DNA of 64,000 nt from Pseudomonas sp. BN411 (GCF_029871235.1 NZ_SSOM01000085.1:169391-233390); one strand, 5' to 3'. Positions 39,152 through 49,058 are shown, counted from the first letter of the stretch. Translations and numbers: made by a program. Notes: generated by a model from the sequence alone, not told the origin.

Positions 39152-41551
39152 ATGAGCGATCAGGACATCAACGCCGACATCGTCGAAGAAGCCACTTCAA
39201 GCCAGCGGACAGGCCTGGTGTTGCCCGGCCAGACCCTGCCCGACAAGGTCTACATCATTCCTATCCACAACCGCCCGTTCTTCCCGGCTCAGGTGCTGCC
39301 GGTGATCGTCAATGAAGAGCCCTGGGCGGAGACCCTGGAGCTGGTGGCCAAGACCGAGCATCGCAGCCTGGCACTGTTCTTCATGGAGAACCCGCCGGAA
39401 GATCCGCGCCATTTCGATCCCAACACCCTGCCGGAACACGGCACCCTGGTGCGCGTGCACCACGCCAGCCGCGAGGGCGGCAAACTGCAGTTCGTGGCCC
39501 AGGGCTTGTCGCGCGTACGCATTCGCGGCTGGCTCAAGCGCCATCGCCCTCCCTTCCTGGTGGAGGTGGATTATCCACAGAGCCCCCAGGACCCTCGAGA
39601 CGAGGTGAAGGCCTATGGCATGGCGCTGATCAACGCGATCAAGGAGCTGCTGCCGCTCAACCCGCTGTACAGCGAAGAACTGAAGAACTACCTCAATCGC
39701 TTCAGCCCCAACGATCCGTCGCCGCTGACCGACTTCGCCGCCGCCCTGACCACCGCGCCCGCACGAGAATTGCAGGAAGTGCTGGACACGGTGCCGATCC
39801 TCAAGCGCATGGAGAAGGTGCTGCCGCTGCTGCGCAAGGAAGTGGAAGTGGCGCGGTTGCAAAGCGAACTTTCCGCCGAGGTGAACCGCAAGATCGGCCA
39901 GCACCAGCGCGAATTCTTCCTCAAGGAACAGCTCAAGCTGATCCAGCAGGAACTGGGCATCACCAAGGACGACCGCAGCGCCGACAGCGAGCAGTTCGCC
40001 CAGCGCCTGGAAGGCAAGGTCCTGCCCGACCAGGCGAAGAAGCGCATCGACGAAGAGATGAACAAGCTGTCGATCCTGGAAACCGGGTCGCCGGAGTACG
40101 CGGTTACCCGCAACTACCTGGACTGGGCCACGTCCGTGCCCTGGGGCGTGTACGGGGCCGACAAGCTTGATCTCAAGCATGCCCGCCGGGTGCTGGATAA
40201 ACACCACGCCGGGCTGGACGACGTGAAGAACCGCATTCTCGAGTTCCTCGCCGTCGGCGCCTTCAAGGGTGAAATCTCCGGTTCCATCGTGCTGTTGGTG
40301 GGCCCGCCCGGCGTAGGCAAGACCAGCATCGGCAAATCCATAGCCGAATCCCTTGGGCGCCCCTTCTATCGCTTCAGCGTCGGCGGCATGCGCGACGAAG
40401 CCGAAATCAAGGGTCACCGCCGCACCTACATCGGCGCCCTGCCCGGCAAGCTGGTGCAGGCACTGAAGGAAGTCGAGGTGATGAACCCGGTCATCATGCT
40501 CGACGAAATCGACAAGCTCGGCGCCAGCTACCAGGGCGACCCGGCCTCCGCGCTTCTGGAGACCCTGGACCCGGAGCAGAACGTCGAATTCCTCGACCAC
40601 TACCTGGACCTGCGCCTGGACCTGTCCAAGGTGCTGTTCATCTGCACCGCCAACACCCTGGACTCCATTCCCGGCCCGCTGCTCGACCGCATGGAGACCA
40701 TTCGTCTGTCCGGCTACATCACCGAAGAGAAGCACGCCATTGCCAAGCGCCACCTCTGGCCGCGTCTGCTGGAGCGAACCGGGGTGCCGAAGGAACGCCT
40801 ATCCATCACCGACGGCGCGATGACCTCGGTGATCGATGGCTATGCGCGCGAAGCCGGGGTGCGCCAGCTCGAGAAGCAGCTGGGCAAGATCATCCGCAAA
40901 TCCGTCGTGCGTCTCCTGGAAGAGCCGGAGGCGAAGATCAAGGTCGGCCAGAAGGACCTGGAGCAGTACCTGGGGCTGGCGCCATTCCGCAAGGAACAGC
41001 TGCTGGCGGGCGTCGGCGTGATCACCGGGCTGGCCTGGACCAGCCTCGGCGGGGCCACGCTGCCCATCGAGGCGACGCGCATCCACACGCTGAATCGCGG
41101 CTTCAAGCTCACCGGCCAGTTGGGTGACGTGATGAAAGAGTCAGCCGAGATCGCCTACAGCTATATCAGCTCGCACCTCAAGCGCTATGGCGGCGACGCG
41201 GGCTTCTTCGACCAGGCGTTCGTCCACCTCCACGTACCGGAAGGCGCGACCCCCAAGGATGGCCCCAGCGCTGGCATCACCATGGCCAGTGCGCTGCTCT
41301 CCCTGGCGCGTAACCAGACGCCGAAGAAGGGCGTGGCCATGACCGGCGAGCTGACCCTGACTGGCCAGGTCCTGCCCATTGGCGGGGTCCGCGAGAAAGT
41401 CATCGCCGCGCGCCGACAGAAGATCCACGAGCTGATCCTGCCGGAAGCCAATCGGGGTGCCTTCGAAGAGCTGCCGGACTACCTCAAGGAAGGCCTGACG
41501 GTGCACTTCGCCCGCCGCTTCAGCGATGTGGCGAAGGTGCTGTTCGACTGA
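39152..41551 (+). CDS. asrA: Lon-like ATP-dependent protease AsrA
   Basis: Second, non-canonical Lon (S16) protease of Pseudomonas, 799 residues. N-terminal Lon substrate domain (about 30-230), AAA+ ATPase with Walker A GPPGVGKTS (384-392) and Walker B VIMLDEIDK, and a C-terminal protease domain with the catalytic serine in KDGPSAGITM (S706) and lysine in GGVREKVIAA (K749). All catalytic residues are intact. In P. aeruginosa AsrA modulates the heat-shock response to aminoglycosides. Preceded by a clear sigma32 promoter; the chagasin-type inhibitor gene follows 65 bases later. Confidence 0.95.
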   Translation: MSDQDINADIVEEATSSQRTGLVLPGQTLPDKVYIIPIHNRPFFPAQVLPVIVNEEPWAETLELVAKTEHRSLALFFMENPPEDPRHFDPNTLPEHGTLVRVHHASREGGKLQFVAQGLSRVRIRGWLKRHRPPFLVEVDYPQSPQDPRDEVKAYGMALINAIKELLPLNPLYSEELKNYLNRFSPNDPSPLTDFAAALTTAPARELQEVLDTVPILKRMEKVLPLLRKEVEVARLQSELSAEVNRKIGQHQREFFLKEQLKLIQQELGITKDDRSADSEQFAQRLEGKVLPDQAKKRIDEEMNKLSILETGSPEYAVTRNYLDWATSVPWGVYGADKLDLKHARRVLDKHHAGLDDVKNRILEFLAVGAFKGEISGSIVLLVGPPGVGKTSIGKSIAESLGRPFYRFSVGGMRDEAEIKGHRRTYIGALPGKLVQALKEVEVMNPVIMLDEIDKLGASYQGDPASALLETLDPEQNVEFLDHYLDLRLDLSKVLFICTANTLDSIPGPLLDRMETIRLSGYITEEKHAIAKRHLWPRLLERTGVPKERLSITDGAMTSVIDGYAREAGVRQLEKQLGKIIRKSVVRLLEEPEAKIKVGQKDLEQYLGLAPFRKEQLLAGVGVITGLAWTSLGGATLPIEATRIHTLNRGFKLTGQLGDVMKESAEIAYSYISSHLKRYGGDAGFFDQAFVHLHVPEGATPKDGPSAGITMASALLSLARNQTPKKGVAMTGELTLTGQVLPIGGVREKVIAARRQKIHELILPEANRGAFEELPDYLKEGLTVHFARRFSDVAKVLFD

Positions 41552-41616
41552 CAGGCCCTACGCAAGGGCGGGGTCAGCCGTTATGCTGACCCCGCCCTTG
41601 ACCGATGGAGCCTCCG

Positions 41617-42021
41617 ATGTCCCTCGTTCCCTCCCCTCGCCTGCTGTTGCCCCTGGGCCTCGCCCTGCTCGCCGCCTGCGCCCAGCAGAAAACCGGCCCG
41701 GTTGTGGTCCAGGACCAGCAGGACGATTGCCCGCTGTCCCTCAGCCAGGGCCAACCCCTGGTACTGACCCTGCCGAGCAATCCCACCACCGGCTTCCGCT
41801 GGGTGATGCGCGATGCCGCCACCAACGTGCTGCAGAGCCTCGGCCCGGAGGTCTACTCGACGCCGGAAGACGCCGGTCTCGTGGGCAGCGCCGGGCAGTC
41901 CACCTGGCGCTTCAAGGCCAGCCAGCCCGGCGAAGGTCGCTTGCGCCTGGACTACCAGCGCCCCTGGGAGACCGATGTGGCGCCGGTGGAAAGCTTCGAC
42001 TGCCAGATCAGCGTCAAGTAG
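41617..42021 (+). CDS. icp: Chagasin-family cysteine peptidase inhibitor, lipoprotein
   Basis: Predicted lipoprotein of 134 residues from ATG 41617, chosen because GGAG lies 6 bases upstream; an ATG 12 bases earlier has no such site. Signal peptide with lipobox LAAC (C21). Mature part is an immunoglobulin-like chagasin/I42 inhibitor of papain-type proteases: NPTTGFRW (L2 loop) and RPWE near the C-terminus (L6 loop) are both present. P. aeruginosa has the same gene after asrA. Target protease is unknown. Confidence 0.88.
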   Translation: MSLVPSPRLLLPLGLALLAACAQQKTGPVVVQDQQDDCPLSLSQGQPLVLTLPSNPTTGFRWVMRDAATNVLQSLGPEVYSTPEDAGLVGSAGQSTWRFKASQPGEGRLRLDYQRPWETDVAPVESFDCQISVK

Positions 42022-42112
42022 CGCCAAATGACTGCGCCGTTGGCGTCTGCCGCCTGGCGGGCGCAGCGGCACCTTTCCATAGTGATGCCCTGACGGACTC
42101 GCAGGAGCATTC

Positions 42113-42802
42113 ATGGGAACCCTGAACTTCGGACTGGCCGGCGCACTGGCCTTTCTCAGCGGACTCGCGCTGGACCTCGACTGGTTGTGCTTCATCAGCA
42201 AGCCGATCCCCGTAATCGCGCTGTTGATCTGGCTGCATCGTGCGCCCGCTGGTGCCTATCGCCGCTGGATCGCCATCGGCCTCGTGCTCTCCCTGCTCGG
42301 CGACATGCTGCTGGAATGGCCAGCCGACCTGTTCGTGTTCGGCCTCGGCGCCTTTGTCCTTGCCCACCTGGCCTACCTGCGTGCCTACCTGCTGGACACC
42401 CGCCGGCTGGCTCCGCTCGCGCTGCTGGTGGCCGCCGGCTGCGGCGCTGTCATCTTCGCCCTGCTCGCCTCGGGCGGGCTTGGCGCCCTGCTGGTGCCAG
42501 TCGCCTGCTACGCACTGGCCATCAGCGCCATGCTTTGGCGCGCCCTGGCCCGCCTGGGACACGATCTCGACCGCCAATCGGCACTGCTGGCAGCGGGCGG
42601 TGCGGCACTCTTCGTGCTGTCGGACAGCCTGATCGGCATCAACCGTTTCGTCTCCCCCTTCAGCGGCGCGAGCTACCTGATCATCCTCAGCTACTGGTTG
42701 GGCCAATGGGGAATCGCAGCCTCCGTAGTGGCCATGTCGACCTCCGCACTCTCCCTGAAAAAACCGTCAGCGCCGTCCCGGGAAATCGGCTATAGCAAAT
42801 AG
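42113..42802 (+). CDS. Lysoplasmalogenase-family membrane protein (YhhN/TMEM86)
   Basis: Integral membrane protein of 229 residues with about eight hydrophobic helices. KPIPVIALLIWL, GLVLSLLGDMLLEW and the helix containing SDSLIGINRF carry the conserved lysine and aspartates of the YhhN family. Human TMEM86B cleaves the vinyl-ether bond of lysoplasmalogen; for bacterial members this activity is presumed. AGGAG lies 7 bases upstream of the ATG. Likely cotranscribed with the upstream inhibitor. Confidence 0.88.
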   Translation: MGTLNFGLAGALAFLSGLALDLDWLCFISKPIPVIALLIWLHRAPAGAYRRWIAIGLVLSLLGDMLLEWPADLFVFGLGAFVLAHLAYLRAYLLDTRRLAPLALLVAAGCGAVIFALLASGGLGALLVPVACYALAISAMLWRALARLGHDLDRQSALLAAGGAALFVLSDSLIGINRFVSPFSGASYLIILSYWLGQWGIAASVVAMSTSALSLKKPSAPSREIGYSK

Positions 42803-42828
42803 GCGGACACTTAAACGGGGAGCGTGTA

Positions 42829-43401
42829 ATGGGTAACCTGGTTCGACTGTGGAGCTTGCTGTGCTGTGCAGTTGCTATCGCGGGTTGCGGTAGTTTGCTG
42901 CCCAGCGAACGAGCTGAAGTCCTGTCGCCATTTCGCAGTTATTCCGATGCGGAAGCCCGCTATTCACAAGCGGTCCCAGGCCGAACGACACGCCCTGAGC
43001 TGTTCTCCCTGGGATTCGATCCGCTGATCGAAGGGAACGGCAAGATGCTCTCGTTCATCGACGTGCGCCTGATGTTCGTCCAGCCCAACGTGCCCATCGA
43101 CTACCTGCCCGAAGGCTTGATGAAGTGCCTGGAAGCCAAGGATCGCTGCATCGGCTACGCCTTCGAGTTCACCAAGACCGATACCCAGCGGGTGGGCAGC
43201 TTCTGGGCGGACGTCTTCAACTTCCGCAAGAACCGCGAGTTCCAGGGCTGGGTATTCCGCGCGGTGTTCGTGCTGGTGGATGACGTGCTGGTGCACAAGG
43301 TGAGCAACGGCGAGCCGAACATCCGCCGTCACGAGGTCAAGCGCAACCCGCTGGGGCCGTTGCAGGGTGCGGGAGAGTTCTTTTCCGATCAGCTGAAGTG
43401 A
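42829..43401 (+). CDS. Conserved lipoprotein of unknown function
   Basis: 190 residues with a lipoprotein signal: MGNLVRLWSLLCCAVAIAGC, lipobox IAGC, C20. The mature region includes PGRTTRPELFSLGFDP (a possible short helix-turn typical of SmpA-like domains) and VFRAVFVLVDDVLVHKVSNGEPNIRRHE. Two further cysteines (MKCLEAKDRC) could form a disulfide. GGGAG lies 8 bases before the ATG. 26 bases downstream of the lysoplasmalogenase gene. No function recognised. Confidence 0.82.
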   Translation: MGNLVRLWSLLCCAVAIAGCGSLLPSERAEVLSPFRSYSDAEARYSQAVPGRTTRPELFSLGFDPLIEGNGKMLSFIDVRLMFVQPNVPIDYLPEGLMKCLEAKDRCIGYAFEFTKTDTQRVGSFWADVFNFRKNREFQGWVFRAVFVLVDDVLVHKVSNGEPNIRRHEVKRNPLGPLQGAGEFFSDQLK

Positions 43402-43466
43402 GGGAGGTTTGGCCGCGTCGCGCAGTCCGTTAGAATGCCGGCCTTTTCCCTTGCTGGTACCGGCCC

Positions 43467-44210
43467 GTGACCGAAAGTCCCGATCGCATCTACGCCAATC
43501 CCCAGGCCCAAGTCGCCGACTTCGCCTTCAATGAAGACGTGGTCCGGGTCTTTCCGGACATGATCAAGCGCTCGGTTCCGGGTTATCCCACTATCGTCGA
43601 GAACATCGGCGTGCTGGCGGCGCAGTTCGCCCAGCCCAACACCCCGCTGTATGACCTGGGCAGCTCTCTCGGCGCCGTGACCCAGGCCCTGCGCCGCCAT
43701 GTGAAGACCGATGGTTGCAAGGTCATCGCTGTGGATAACTCCAGCGCCATGGTGGATCGCTGCCGCGAATACCTGCATGCCCAGGACGCCATGTTCCAGG
43801 AGCTGCTGCCGGTGGAGGTGGTCGAGGCCGACATCCTCGCCCTCGAGTTCCAGCCCTGTTCCCTGGTGGCGATGAACTTCACCCTGCAGTTCGTACCCCG
43901 CGAGCACCGCACCCCGCTCCTTGGCCGCATTCGCCAGGCGCTGCTGCCGGGCGGCGCGCTGATCCTCTCGGAGAAGCTGCGCTTCGAAGATGCCGACGAG
44001 CACCAGTTGCTCACCGACCTGCATGTCGCCTTCAAGCGTGCCAACGGCTACAGCGAACTGGAAATCGCCCAGAAACGCAGCGCGCTGGAAAACGTCATGA
44101 ACCCGGACAGCCTGGAAGAACACCGCGAACGCCTGCTGGCAGCGGGATTCTCCAAGGTCGTGCCCTGGTTCCAGTGCCTCAACTTCGCTTCGCTGATCGC
44201 CCTGCCATGA
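43467..44210 (+). CDS. cmoA: tRNA cmo5U synthesis: carboxy-SAM synthase
   Basis: Makes carboxy-S-adenosylmethionine from SAM and prephenate for wobble uridine modification. 247 residues beginning at GTG 43467 ([19 protein letters not shown]). Class I methyltransferase fold: [15 protein letters not shown] (motif I, about 57-71), [14 protein letters not shown], and [12 protein letters not shown]. Overlaps cmoB by 4 bases (ATGA), so the two enzymes are translationally coupled. Confidence 0.95.
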   Translation: MTESPDRIYANPQAQVADFAFNEDVVRVFPDMIKRSVPGYPTIVENIGVLAAQFAQPNTPLYDLGSSLGAVTQALRRHVKTDGCKVIAVDNSSAMVDRCREYLHAQDAMFQELLPVEVVEADILALEFQPCSLVAMNFTLQFVPREHRTPLLGRIRQALLPGGALILSEKLRFEDADEHQLLTDLHVAFKRANGYSELEIAQKRSALENVMNPDSLEEHRERLLAAGFSKVVPWFQCLNFASLIALP

Positions 44211-45175
44211 TTCGAACGCTGGACCTCGACGCCCTGCAACAACGACTGGCGGGCACAAACCTGCAGGACTGGGCAGCCGACCTGCCCGCGCAACTCGACG
44301 CCAAGCTGGCAGTCGGCCACGGCGACCTCGAGCGCTGGGGCGCGGCGGTCAATGCCCTGCCGCCCCTGCAACCACAGCAGGTGGAACTGGCGCAGCGCTT
44401 CCTGCTCGACGGCCCCTGCGACGACGCCACGCGAGCCGCACTGAAAGCCGCGCTACAGGGGCTGATTCCCTGGCGCAAAGGCCCCTTCGAAGTGTTCGGG
44501 GTGCACGTCGATACCGAGTGGCGTTCGGACTGGAAGTGGTCGCGGGTCGCTCCGCATCTGGACCTGCGCGGCCGCCGCGTGCTGGATGTCGGTTGCGGCA
44601 ACGGTTACTACCAGTGGCGCATGCTGGGCGCAGGCGCTGACTGCGTGGTGGGCGTCGATCCCAACTGGCTGTTCTTCTGCCAATTCCTGGCCATGAAGCG
44701 CTTCCTGCCCGACCTCCCCGCCTGGCACCTGCCGCTGTCGCTGGAAGAACTGCCACCGAAGCTGGAAGGCTTCGATACCGTGTTCTCCATGGGCGTGCTC
44801 TATCATCGTCGCTCGCCCATCGACCATCTGCTCGACCTCAAGGACTGCCTGCGCCGGAATGGCGAGCTGGTGCTGGAAACCCTGGTGGTGGAAGGTGACG
44901 CCCAGCAAGTACTGGTGCCCGAGGATCGCTACGCGCAGATGCGCAACGTCTGGTTCCTGCCTTCGGTGGCGGCCCTGGAATTGTGGCTGCGCCGCGCGGG
45001 CTATGTGGATGTGCGTTGTGTGGATGTCAGCTACACCAGCGTGGAAGAGCAACGCAGCACCGACTGGATGCGCTACCAGTCCCTGCCCGAATTCCTCGAC
45101 CCCGCTGACCACAGCCGCACCATCGAAGGCCTCCCTGCACCGGCCCGCGCCGTGCTGATCGCGCGCAAGCCCTGA
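44207..45175 (+). CDS. cmoB: tRNA U34 carboxymethyltransferase
   Basis: Transfers the carboxymethyl group from carboxy-SAM to 5-hydroxyuridine-34 of tRNAs, forming cmo5U. Start at ATG 44207 ([19 protein letters not shown]), overlapping the cmoA stop; an in-frame ATG upstream lies inside cmoA. 322 residues, standard length. SAM motif [17 protein letters not shown] (about 124-140), then [14 protein letters not shown] and [16 protein letters not shown]. Confidence 0.96.
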   Translation: MIRTLDLDALQQRLAGTNLQDWAADLPAQLDAKLAVGHGDLERWGAAVNALPPLQPQQVELAQRFLLDGPCDDATRAALKAALQGLIPWRKGPFEVFGVHVDTEWRSDWKWSRVAPHLDLRGRRVLDVGCGNGYYQWRMLGAGADCVVGVDPNWLFFCQFLAMKRFLPDLPAWHLPLSLEELPPKLEGFDTVFSMGVLYHRRSPIDHLLDLKDCLRRNGELVLETLVVEGDAQQVLVPEDRYAQMRNVWFLPSVAALELWLRRAGYVDVRCVDVSYTSVEEQRSTDWMRYQSLPEFLDPADHSRTIEGLPAPARAVLIARKP

Positions 45176-45210
45176 CGATCGCTGCTTATGGGGAGCACGC
45201 ACCGCTTTTC

Positions 45211-45340
45211 GTAGGTTGGGTAGAGCCTGCGAAACCCAACGCAGCGGACTCACCCCGCACATCGTTGGGCCTCGTTCCTCGGCACCAACCTACGAGGCCG
45301 CTACGCAGCCCTTCACGATTGAAATCGCCCCCAAAGGAAG
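45211..45340. repeat. REPIN-like repeat with conserved tail (GTAGGTTGG family, copy 2)
   Basis: GTAGGTTGGG at the left and CCAACCTAC at the right (45211-45293), then GAGGCCGCTACGCAGCCC and a GATTGAAATCGCCCCCA tail. It matches the element at 29062-29190 block for block with about 80-85% identity by eye. Divergence is mostly in the loop between arms. Confidence 0.75.
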
Positions 45341-45352
45341 GGCCTCAGCTTT

Positions 45353-45420
45353 GTAGGGTGGATAGCGCTCTTTCCATCCACCAAGGGCCTGGTGGATCGG
45401 TGAAGCGTGATCCACCCTAC
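45353..45420. repeat. REPIN-like inverted REP pair (copy B, GTAGGGTGGAT family)
   Basis: Left arm GTAGGGTGGAT...CATCCACC, 8-base spacer, right arm GGTGGATCGG...ATCCACCCTAC. The same two arms as at 2549-2626, but here the GTAG heads point outward rather than inward. Confidence 0.75.
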
Positions 45421-45470
45421 GAACATTCGCGATTGAAATCACCCACACCAGCCGCCGCCTGAAACGACTC

Positions 45471-45510
45471 GCCCCCACAGGAACCGAATCCTGTGGGGGC
45501 GAATTCATTC
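45471..45510. repeat. Palindromic REP element (GCCCCCACAGGA stem)
   Basis: Stem GCCCCCACAGGA (45471-45482) / TCCTGTGGGGGC (45489-45500), loop ACCGAA, followed by GAATTCATTCGC. The phrase TGTGGGGGCGAATTCATTCGC is a common Pseudomonas REP sequence; the complement of the same phrase ends the repeat at 29162-29182. It may also terminate pdxJ transcription from the right. Confidence 0.7.
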
Positions 45511-45538
45511 GCTGAGCCGGGCCGGCGCTTGGCCCTGA

Positions 45539-46285
45539 TCAGCCCTTGGCGGCAGCCGAAACGATCAGCTGCTTCATCTCCACCACCGCCTGCTTGAAAC
45601 CAACGAACAGCGCGTGGGCCACCAGGGCGTGGCCAATGTTCAGTTCGTTGATACCGGAAATCGCAGCCACCGGCTCGACGTTGTGGTAATGCAGGCCGTG
45701 GCCGGCGTTGACGATCAGGCCGAGCCTGAGGCCCAGGGCGACGCCTTCCTGGATGCGCTGCAGCTCGCGGGCGGCTTCTTCCGGAGTATGGGCGTCGGCA
45801 TAGCGGCCGGTATGCAGTTCGATGGCCGGAGCCCCCACACGATGCGAGGCCTCGATCTGTCGCGGGTCGGCGTCGATGAACAGCGAAACCTCGCTGCCCA
45901 CCTTGGCCAGGCGCTCCACCGCGGCCTTGATGCGTGCTTCCTGGCCGGCGACGTCGAGGCCACCTTCGGTGGTCAGCTCCTGACGGGTTTCGGGTACCAG
46001 GCAGACATGCTCGGGGCGGATTTCCTCGGCGAAGGCCATCATTTCCTCGGTCACGCCCATCTCGAAGTTCATGCGGGTCTGCAGCACTTCCCTGAGCACG
46101 CGTACGTCACGCTCCTGGATGTGCCGGCGGTCCTCGCGCAGGTGCACGGTGATGCCATCGGCACCGGCTTCCTCGGCGTCCAGGGCCGCCTTGACCGGGT
46201 CCGGGTAACGGGTGCCGCGGGCCTGGCGGAGGGTGGCGACGTGGTCGATGTTCACGCCGAGAAGTACGCGGTTGGCTTCAGTCAC
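45539..46285 (-). CDS. pdxJ: Pyridoxine 5'-phosphate synthase
   Basis: Condenses 1-deoxyxylulose 5-phosphate with 3-amino-2-oxopropyl phosphate to pyridoxine 5'-phosphate. 248 residues from GTG 46285 ([24 protein letters not shown]) with AAGGA upstream. TIM-barrel motifs: [26 protein letters not shown] and [11 protein letters not shown]. It overlaps the recO stop by 8 bases, the usual recO-pdxJ coupling. Confidence 0.97.
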   Translation of the reverse strand: MTEANRVLLGVNIDHVATLRQARGTRYPDPVKAALDAEEAGADGITVHLREDRRHIQERDVRVLREVLQTRMNFEMGVTEEMMAFAEEIRPEHVCLVPETRQELTTEGGLDVAGQEARIKAAVERLAKVGSEVSLFIDADPRQIEASHRVGAPAIELHTGRYADAHTPEEAARELQRIQEGVALGLRLGLIVNAGHGLHYHNVEPVAAISGINELNIGHALVAHALFVGFKQAVVEMKQLIVSAAAKG

Positions 46286-46976
46286 GGGGAGGTTCCTTGA
46301 TCGTCATGAATAGCTCGCGGCTGACCAGTGGCCGGCCGCCCAGGTGAGGTGCCAGAGCCTGGCGCATCAGGCGCTTGGCCGCGCCGAGTGCGCCCGGGGC
46401 GCTCCAGTCGGCTTCGGCCAGGGCGAGGAGTTCGCGGCCCTGGAACAGGCCGGGCTGCAACTGCGCCACCGGCTCCAGTCCGGCATCCGGCTGCAGGCGG
46501 TAGATGCCGTCAGGGGCGATGGGCTGCCCGGCCAGGTCCGTATCCAGGGCGAAACCATAGCCCAGCTCGTCCAGCAGACGCCATTCGAATGCGCGCAGCA
46601 GCGGTTCCAGCGGACGGTTGGCGGCAAGGGCCTGGAGGGTTGCGGCGTAATGCTCGAAGAGCGCGGGCTGCGGGTCTTCGGCCGGCAGCAGGCGAATCAG
46701 CAGTTCATTGAGGTAGAGGCCGCTGAACAGCGCCTCGCCGGCAAGCAGGTTGGGGATGCCAGCACTCTCCAGCCGGCCAACGTTCTTCAGCTCGCCACGG
46801 CCGCGAAACTCCGCTTCCAGCGGCAGGAACGGCCGCGCCAGGGTACCGGCCTTGCCACGGGCACCACGCAGCACCGCACGCAGGCGCCCTTCGGGGGTGA
46901 AGAAGTCGACCAGCGCGCTGCTTTCCCGATAGGCCCTGCTGTGCAGGACGAACGTCGGCAGCGCCGCGCTGATCAT
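46278..46976 (-). CDS. recO: DNA repair protein RecO
   Basis: Recombination mediator of the RecFOR pathway, 232 residues. N-terminal OB-fold (about 1-80, [27 protein letters not shown]) and a helical C-terminal part. It lacks an obvious zinc finger, as in other pseudomonads. 8 bases downstream of era and overlapping pdxJ. Confidence 0.94.
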   Translation of the reverse strand: MISAALPTFVLHSRAYRESSALVDFFTPEGRLRAVLRGARGKAGTLARPFLPLEAEFRGRGELKNVGRLESAGIPNLLAGEALFSGLYLNELLIRLLPAEDPQPALFEHYAATLQALAANRPLEPLLRAFEWRLLDELGYGFALDTDLAGQPIAPDGIYRLQPDAGLEPVAQLQPGLFQGRELLALAEADWSAPGALGAAKRLMRQALAPHLGGRPLVSRELFMTIKEPPRD

Positions 46977-46984
46977 CGAGAGGC

Positions 46985-47887
46985 TCAGAGGTCGTTGTAG
47001 CCCAGGGAACGCAGGGCACGCTCGTCGTCGGACCAGCCGCCCTTCACTTTCACCCAGAGGTTGAGCATGACCTTGGAGTCGAACATGGTTTCCATGTCCT
47101 TGCGGGCGTCCTGGCCGATGCGTTTGATGCGCTCGCCGCCGTCGCCGATGATGATCTTCTTCTGACCATCGCGCTCAACCAGGATCAGGGCGTGGATGTG
47201 CAGGACATGGCCTTCCTGCTTGAACTCTTCGATTTCGACGGTGATCTGGTAGGGCAGCTCGGCGCCCAGCTGGCGCATGATCTTCTCGCGCACCAGTTCG
47301 GCGGCGAGGAAACGGCTGCTACGGTCGGTGATCTGGTCTTCCGGGAAGAAGTGATCGCCTTCCGGCAGGCGCTCGGCCACCAGGCGCTCCAGGGTGTCGA
47401 GATTGTGACCCTGGAGGGCGGAAATCGGGACCAGCTCGGCGTTCGGCAGCTGTTCCTGGAGCCAGGACAGGTGCGGGATCAGGTCGCCCTTCTCGTCCAT
47501 GCGATCGGTCTTGTTCACCGCGAGCAGCACCGGGCCCTGCACGTACTGCACGCGCTCCAGAACCAGTTGGTCCTCTTCGGTCCAGCGGTCACGGTCGACC
47601 ACGAAGACGACCACGTCCACGTCCTTCAACGCCGCCGAGGCGCTGCGGTTCATGTAGCGGTTGAGTGCCTTGTCGCTCTTCTTGTGCAGACCGGGGGTGT
47701 CGACGTAGATCGCCTGGACATTGCCCTCGGTCTTGATGCCGAGCATGTTGTGGCGGGTGGTCTGCGGCTTGCGCGAGGTGATTGCCAGCTTCTGCCCGAG
47801 GATGTGGTTGAGCAGCGTGGACTTGCCCACATTGGGGCGGCCGACGATGGCAACGTAGCCGCAGCGGGGGGTATCGATATCAGTCAT
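46985..47887 (-). CDS. era: GTPase Era
   Basis: Ribosome-assembly GTPase binding the 3' end of 16S rRNA. Start at ATG 47887 ([19 protein letters not shown]), 7 bases after GGAGA; an alternative ATG at 47893 is too close to that site. 300 residues: G1 [10 protein letters not shown]2 region TTRHNMLG, G3 DTPG, G4 NKTD, and a C-terminal KH domain (about 215-285; [21 protein letters not shown]). Overlaps rnc by 8 bases. Confidence 0.97.
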   Translation of the reverse strand: MTDIDTPRCGYVAIVGRPNVGKSTLLNHILGQKLAITSRKPQTTRHNMLGIKTEGNVQAIYVDTPGLHKKSDKALNRYMNRSASAALKDVDVVVFVVDRDRWTEEDQLVLERVQYVQGPVLLAVNKTDRMDEKGDLIPHLSWLQEQLPNAELVPISALQGHNLDTLERLVAERLPEGDHFFPEDQITDRSSRFLAAELVREKIMRQLGAELPYQITVEIEEFKQEGHVLHIHALILVERDGQKKIIIGDGGERIKRIGQDARKDMETMFDSKVMLNLWVKVKGGWSDDERALRSLGYNDL

Positions 47888-48569
47888 TGCCATTCTCCAC
47901 ACCAAGGGCGACCAGGGCGGCGGCGGCGGCCACCTGTTCAGCGATCCGGCGGCTGGCGCCCTGACCCTGGGTCTTGTCATTCAGCAGGGTGACCTGGCAC
48001 TCGACGAAGAACGTCCGGCAGTGCGGTTCACCCTGGATATCCACCACTTCATAGCGTGGCAGTTCACAGGCCCGGGATTGCAGGAACTCCTGCAGGCGGG
48101 TCTTGGGGTCCTTGTTGGTATCCACCAGGGTCAGGCCTTCGAGCTCGTTGGCCAGCCAGGCGAGGACGCGCTCGCGCGCGGCCTCCATGCCGGAATCCAG
48201 GTAGATCGCGCCGATCAGCGCTTCCAGTGCGTCGGCGAGGATCGACTCGCGGCGGAAACCGCCGCTCTTCAGCTCGCCCGATCCCAGGCGCAAGTATTCG
48301 CCCAGTTCGAAGCCACGGGCCAGCAAGGCCAGGGTTTCGCCCTTCACCAGCCGCGCACGCAGCCGCGACAACTGCCCCTCGCGCGCCTGCGGGAAGCGTG
48401 CGAACAGGGCCTCGCCGGCGACGAAGTTCAGAATGGCATCGCCGAGGAACTCGAGGCGCTCGTTGTTGCGCCCCGCATAGCTGCGGTGGGTCAGGGCCAG
48501 AGTCATCAGACTCTGGTCCTTGAAGGTATAGCCGAGCTTACGCTCGAGACGGCTGAGGGATACGCTCAC
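47880..48569 (-). CDS. rnc: Ribonuclease III
   Basis: Double-strand RNA endonuclease for rRNA and mRNA processing. 229 residues: catalytic domain with the signature [16 protein letters not shown] (about 34-49; acidic metal ligands E and D) and [15 protein letters not shown], then a dsRNA-binding domain (about 155-225; [20 protein letters not shown]). Overlaps the upstream DUF4845 gene by 4 bases and era by 8. Confidence 0.97.
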   Translation of the reverse strand: MSVSLSRLERKLGYTFKDQSLMTLALTHRSYAGRNNERLEFLGDAILNFVAGEALFARFPQAREGQLSRLRARLVKGETLALLARGFELGEYLRLGSGELKSGGFRRESILADALEALIGAIYLDSGMEAARERVLAWLANELEGLTLVDTNKDPKTRLQEFLQSRACELPRYEVVDIQGEPHCRTFFVECQVTLLNDKTQGQGASRRIAEQVAAAAALVALGVENGND

Positions 48570-48943
48570 TGGACTCGCACACGGAATTCTTTGTCGAAGC
48601 GCACCACCAGATCGAGGTTCTCGACCAGGGGCTCGCGTTTTTCATACTTGAGGTGGGCCTGGAACTCGTTGTTTTCCAGGGTCACCTTCAGCGCCTTGTC
48701 CAGGTCCAGGTCACGGATGCCGTTGACCTGCATGCCCTTGGATACATGGCTGTAGAAGTCGGGAATGGTCCTGATTTCCAGGGCCTTTTCGGTTTCCACC
48801 GAACTGATGATCTTCTCCATGGAGAAGAAATCGAGGTAATGCGGGATCACCTTGAAGGCGGTGCTGGCCAGGAAAGCCACTACGGCCAGGACCAGCAGCC
48901 AGCCCAGAACCGACATACCCTTCTGCTTACGCGCGAACGTCAT
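48566..48943 (-). CDS. DUF4845 membrane-anchored protein
   Basis: 125 residues from ATG 48943 ([21 protein letters not shown]), GAGG 7 bases upstream. One N-terminal membrane helix (about 9-32) preceded by positive charges, and a periplasmic domain matching DUF4845, which sits between lepB and rnc in many gammaproteobacteria. The N-terminus looks like a type IV pilin-like or type II signal-anchor. Function unknown; conservation with LepB and RNase III suggests an envelope role. Confidence 0.88.
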   Translation of the reverse strand: MTFARKQKGMSVLGWLLVLAVVAFLASTAFKVIPHYLDFFSMEKIISSVETEKALEIRTIPDFYSHVSKGMQVNGIRDLDLDKALKVTLENNEFQAHLKYEKREPLVENLDLVVRFDKEFRVRVQ

Positions 48944-49058
48944 GATCGACCTCAATGTCTGTGTTTTTATGGAGGCCGGTTGGCCCGCAAGCAAGACTAT
49001 ATAGCGACTGCGGCGCTGTCATGAACAACGCCGCAAAACCGCGATGGCGAGGGGGCTG

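Larger units (their letters stand above)
45176..45538. other. Repeat-rich intergenic region between cmoB and pdxJ
   Basis: 363 bases between convergent cmoB and pdxJ, almost wholly filled by REP-type elements: a GTAGGTTGG-family REPIN with its tail (45211-45340), a GTAGGGTGGAT-family REPIN (45353-45420) and a 12-bp-stem hairpin (45471-45500). Nothing coding. Confidence 0.75.

Noticed and set aside
45176..45538. Possible CRISPR array from repeated blocks
   Set aside because: Blocks are inverted, of different families and unevenly spaced, with no uniform repeat-spacer pattern and no cas genes; they fit REP/REPIN elements.
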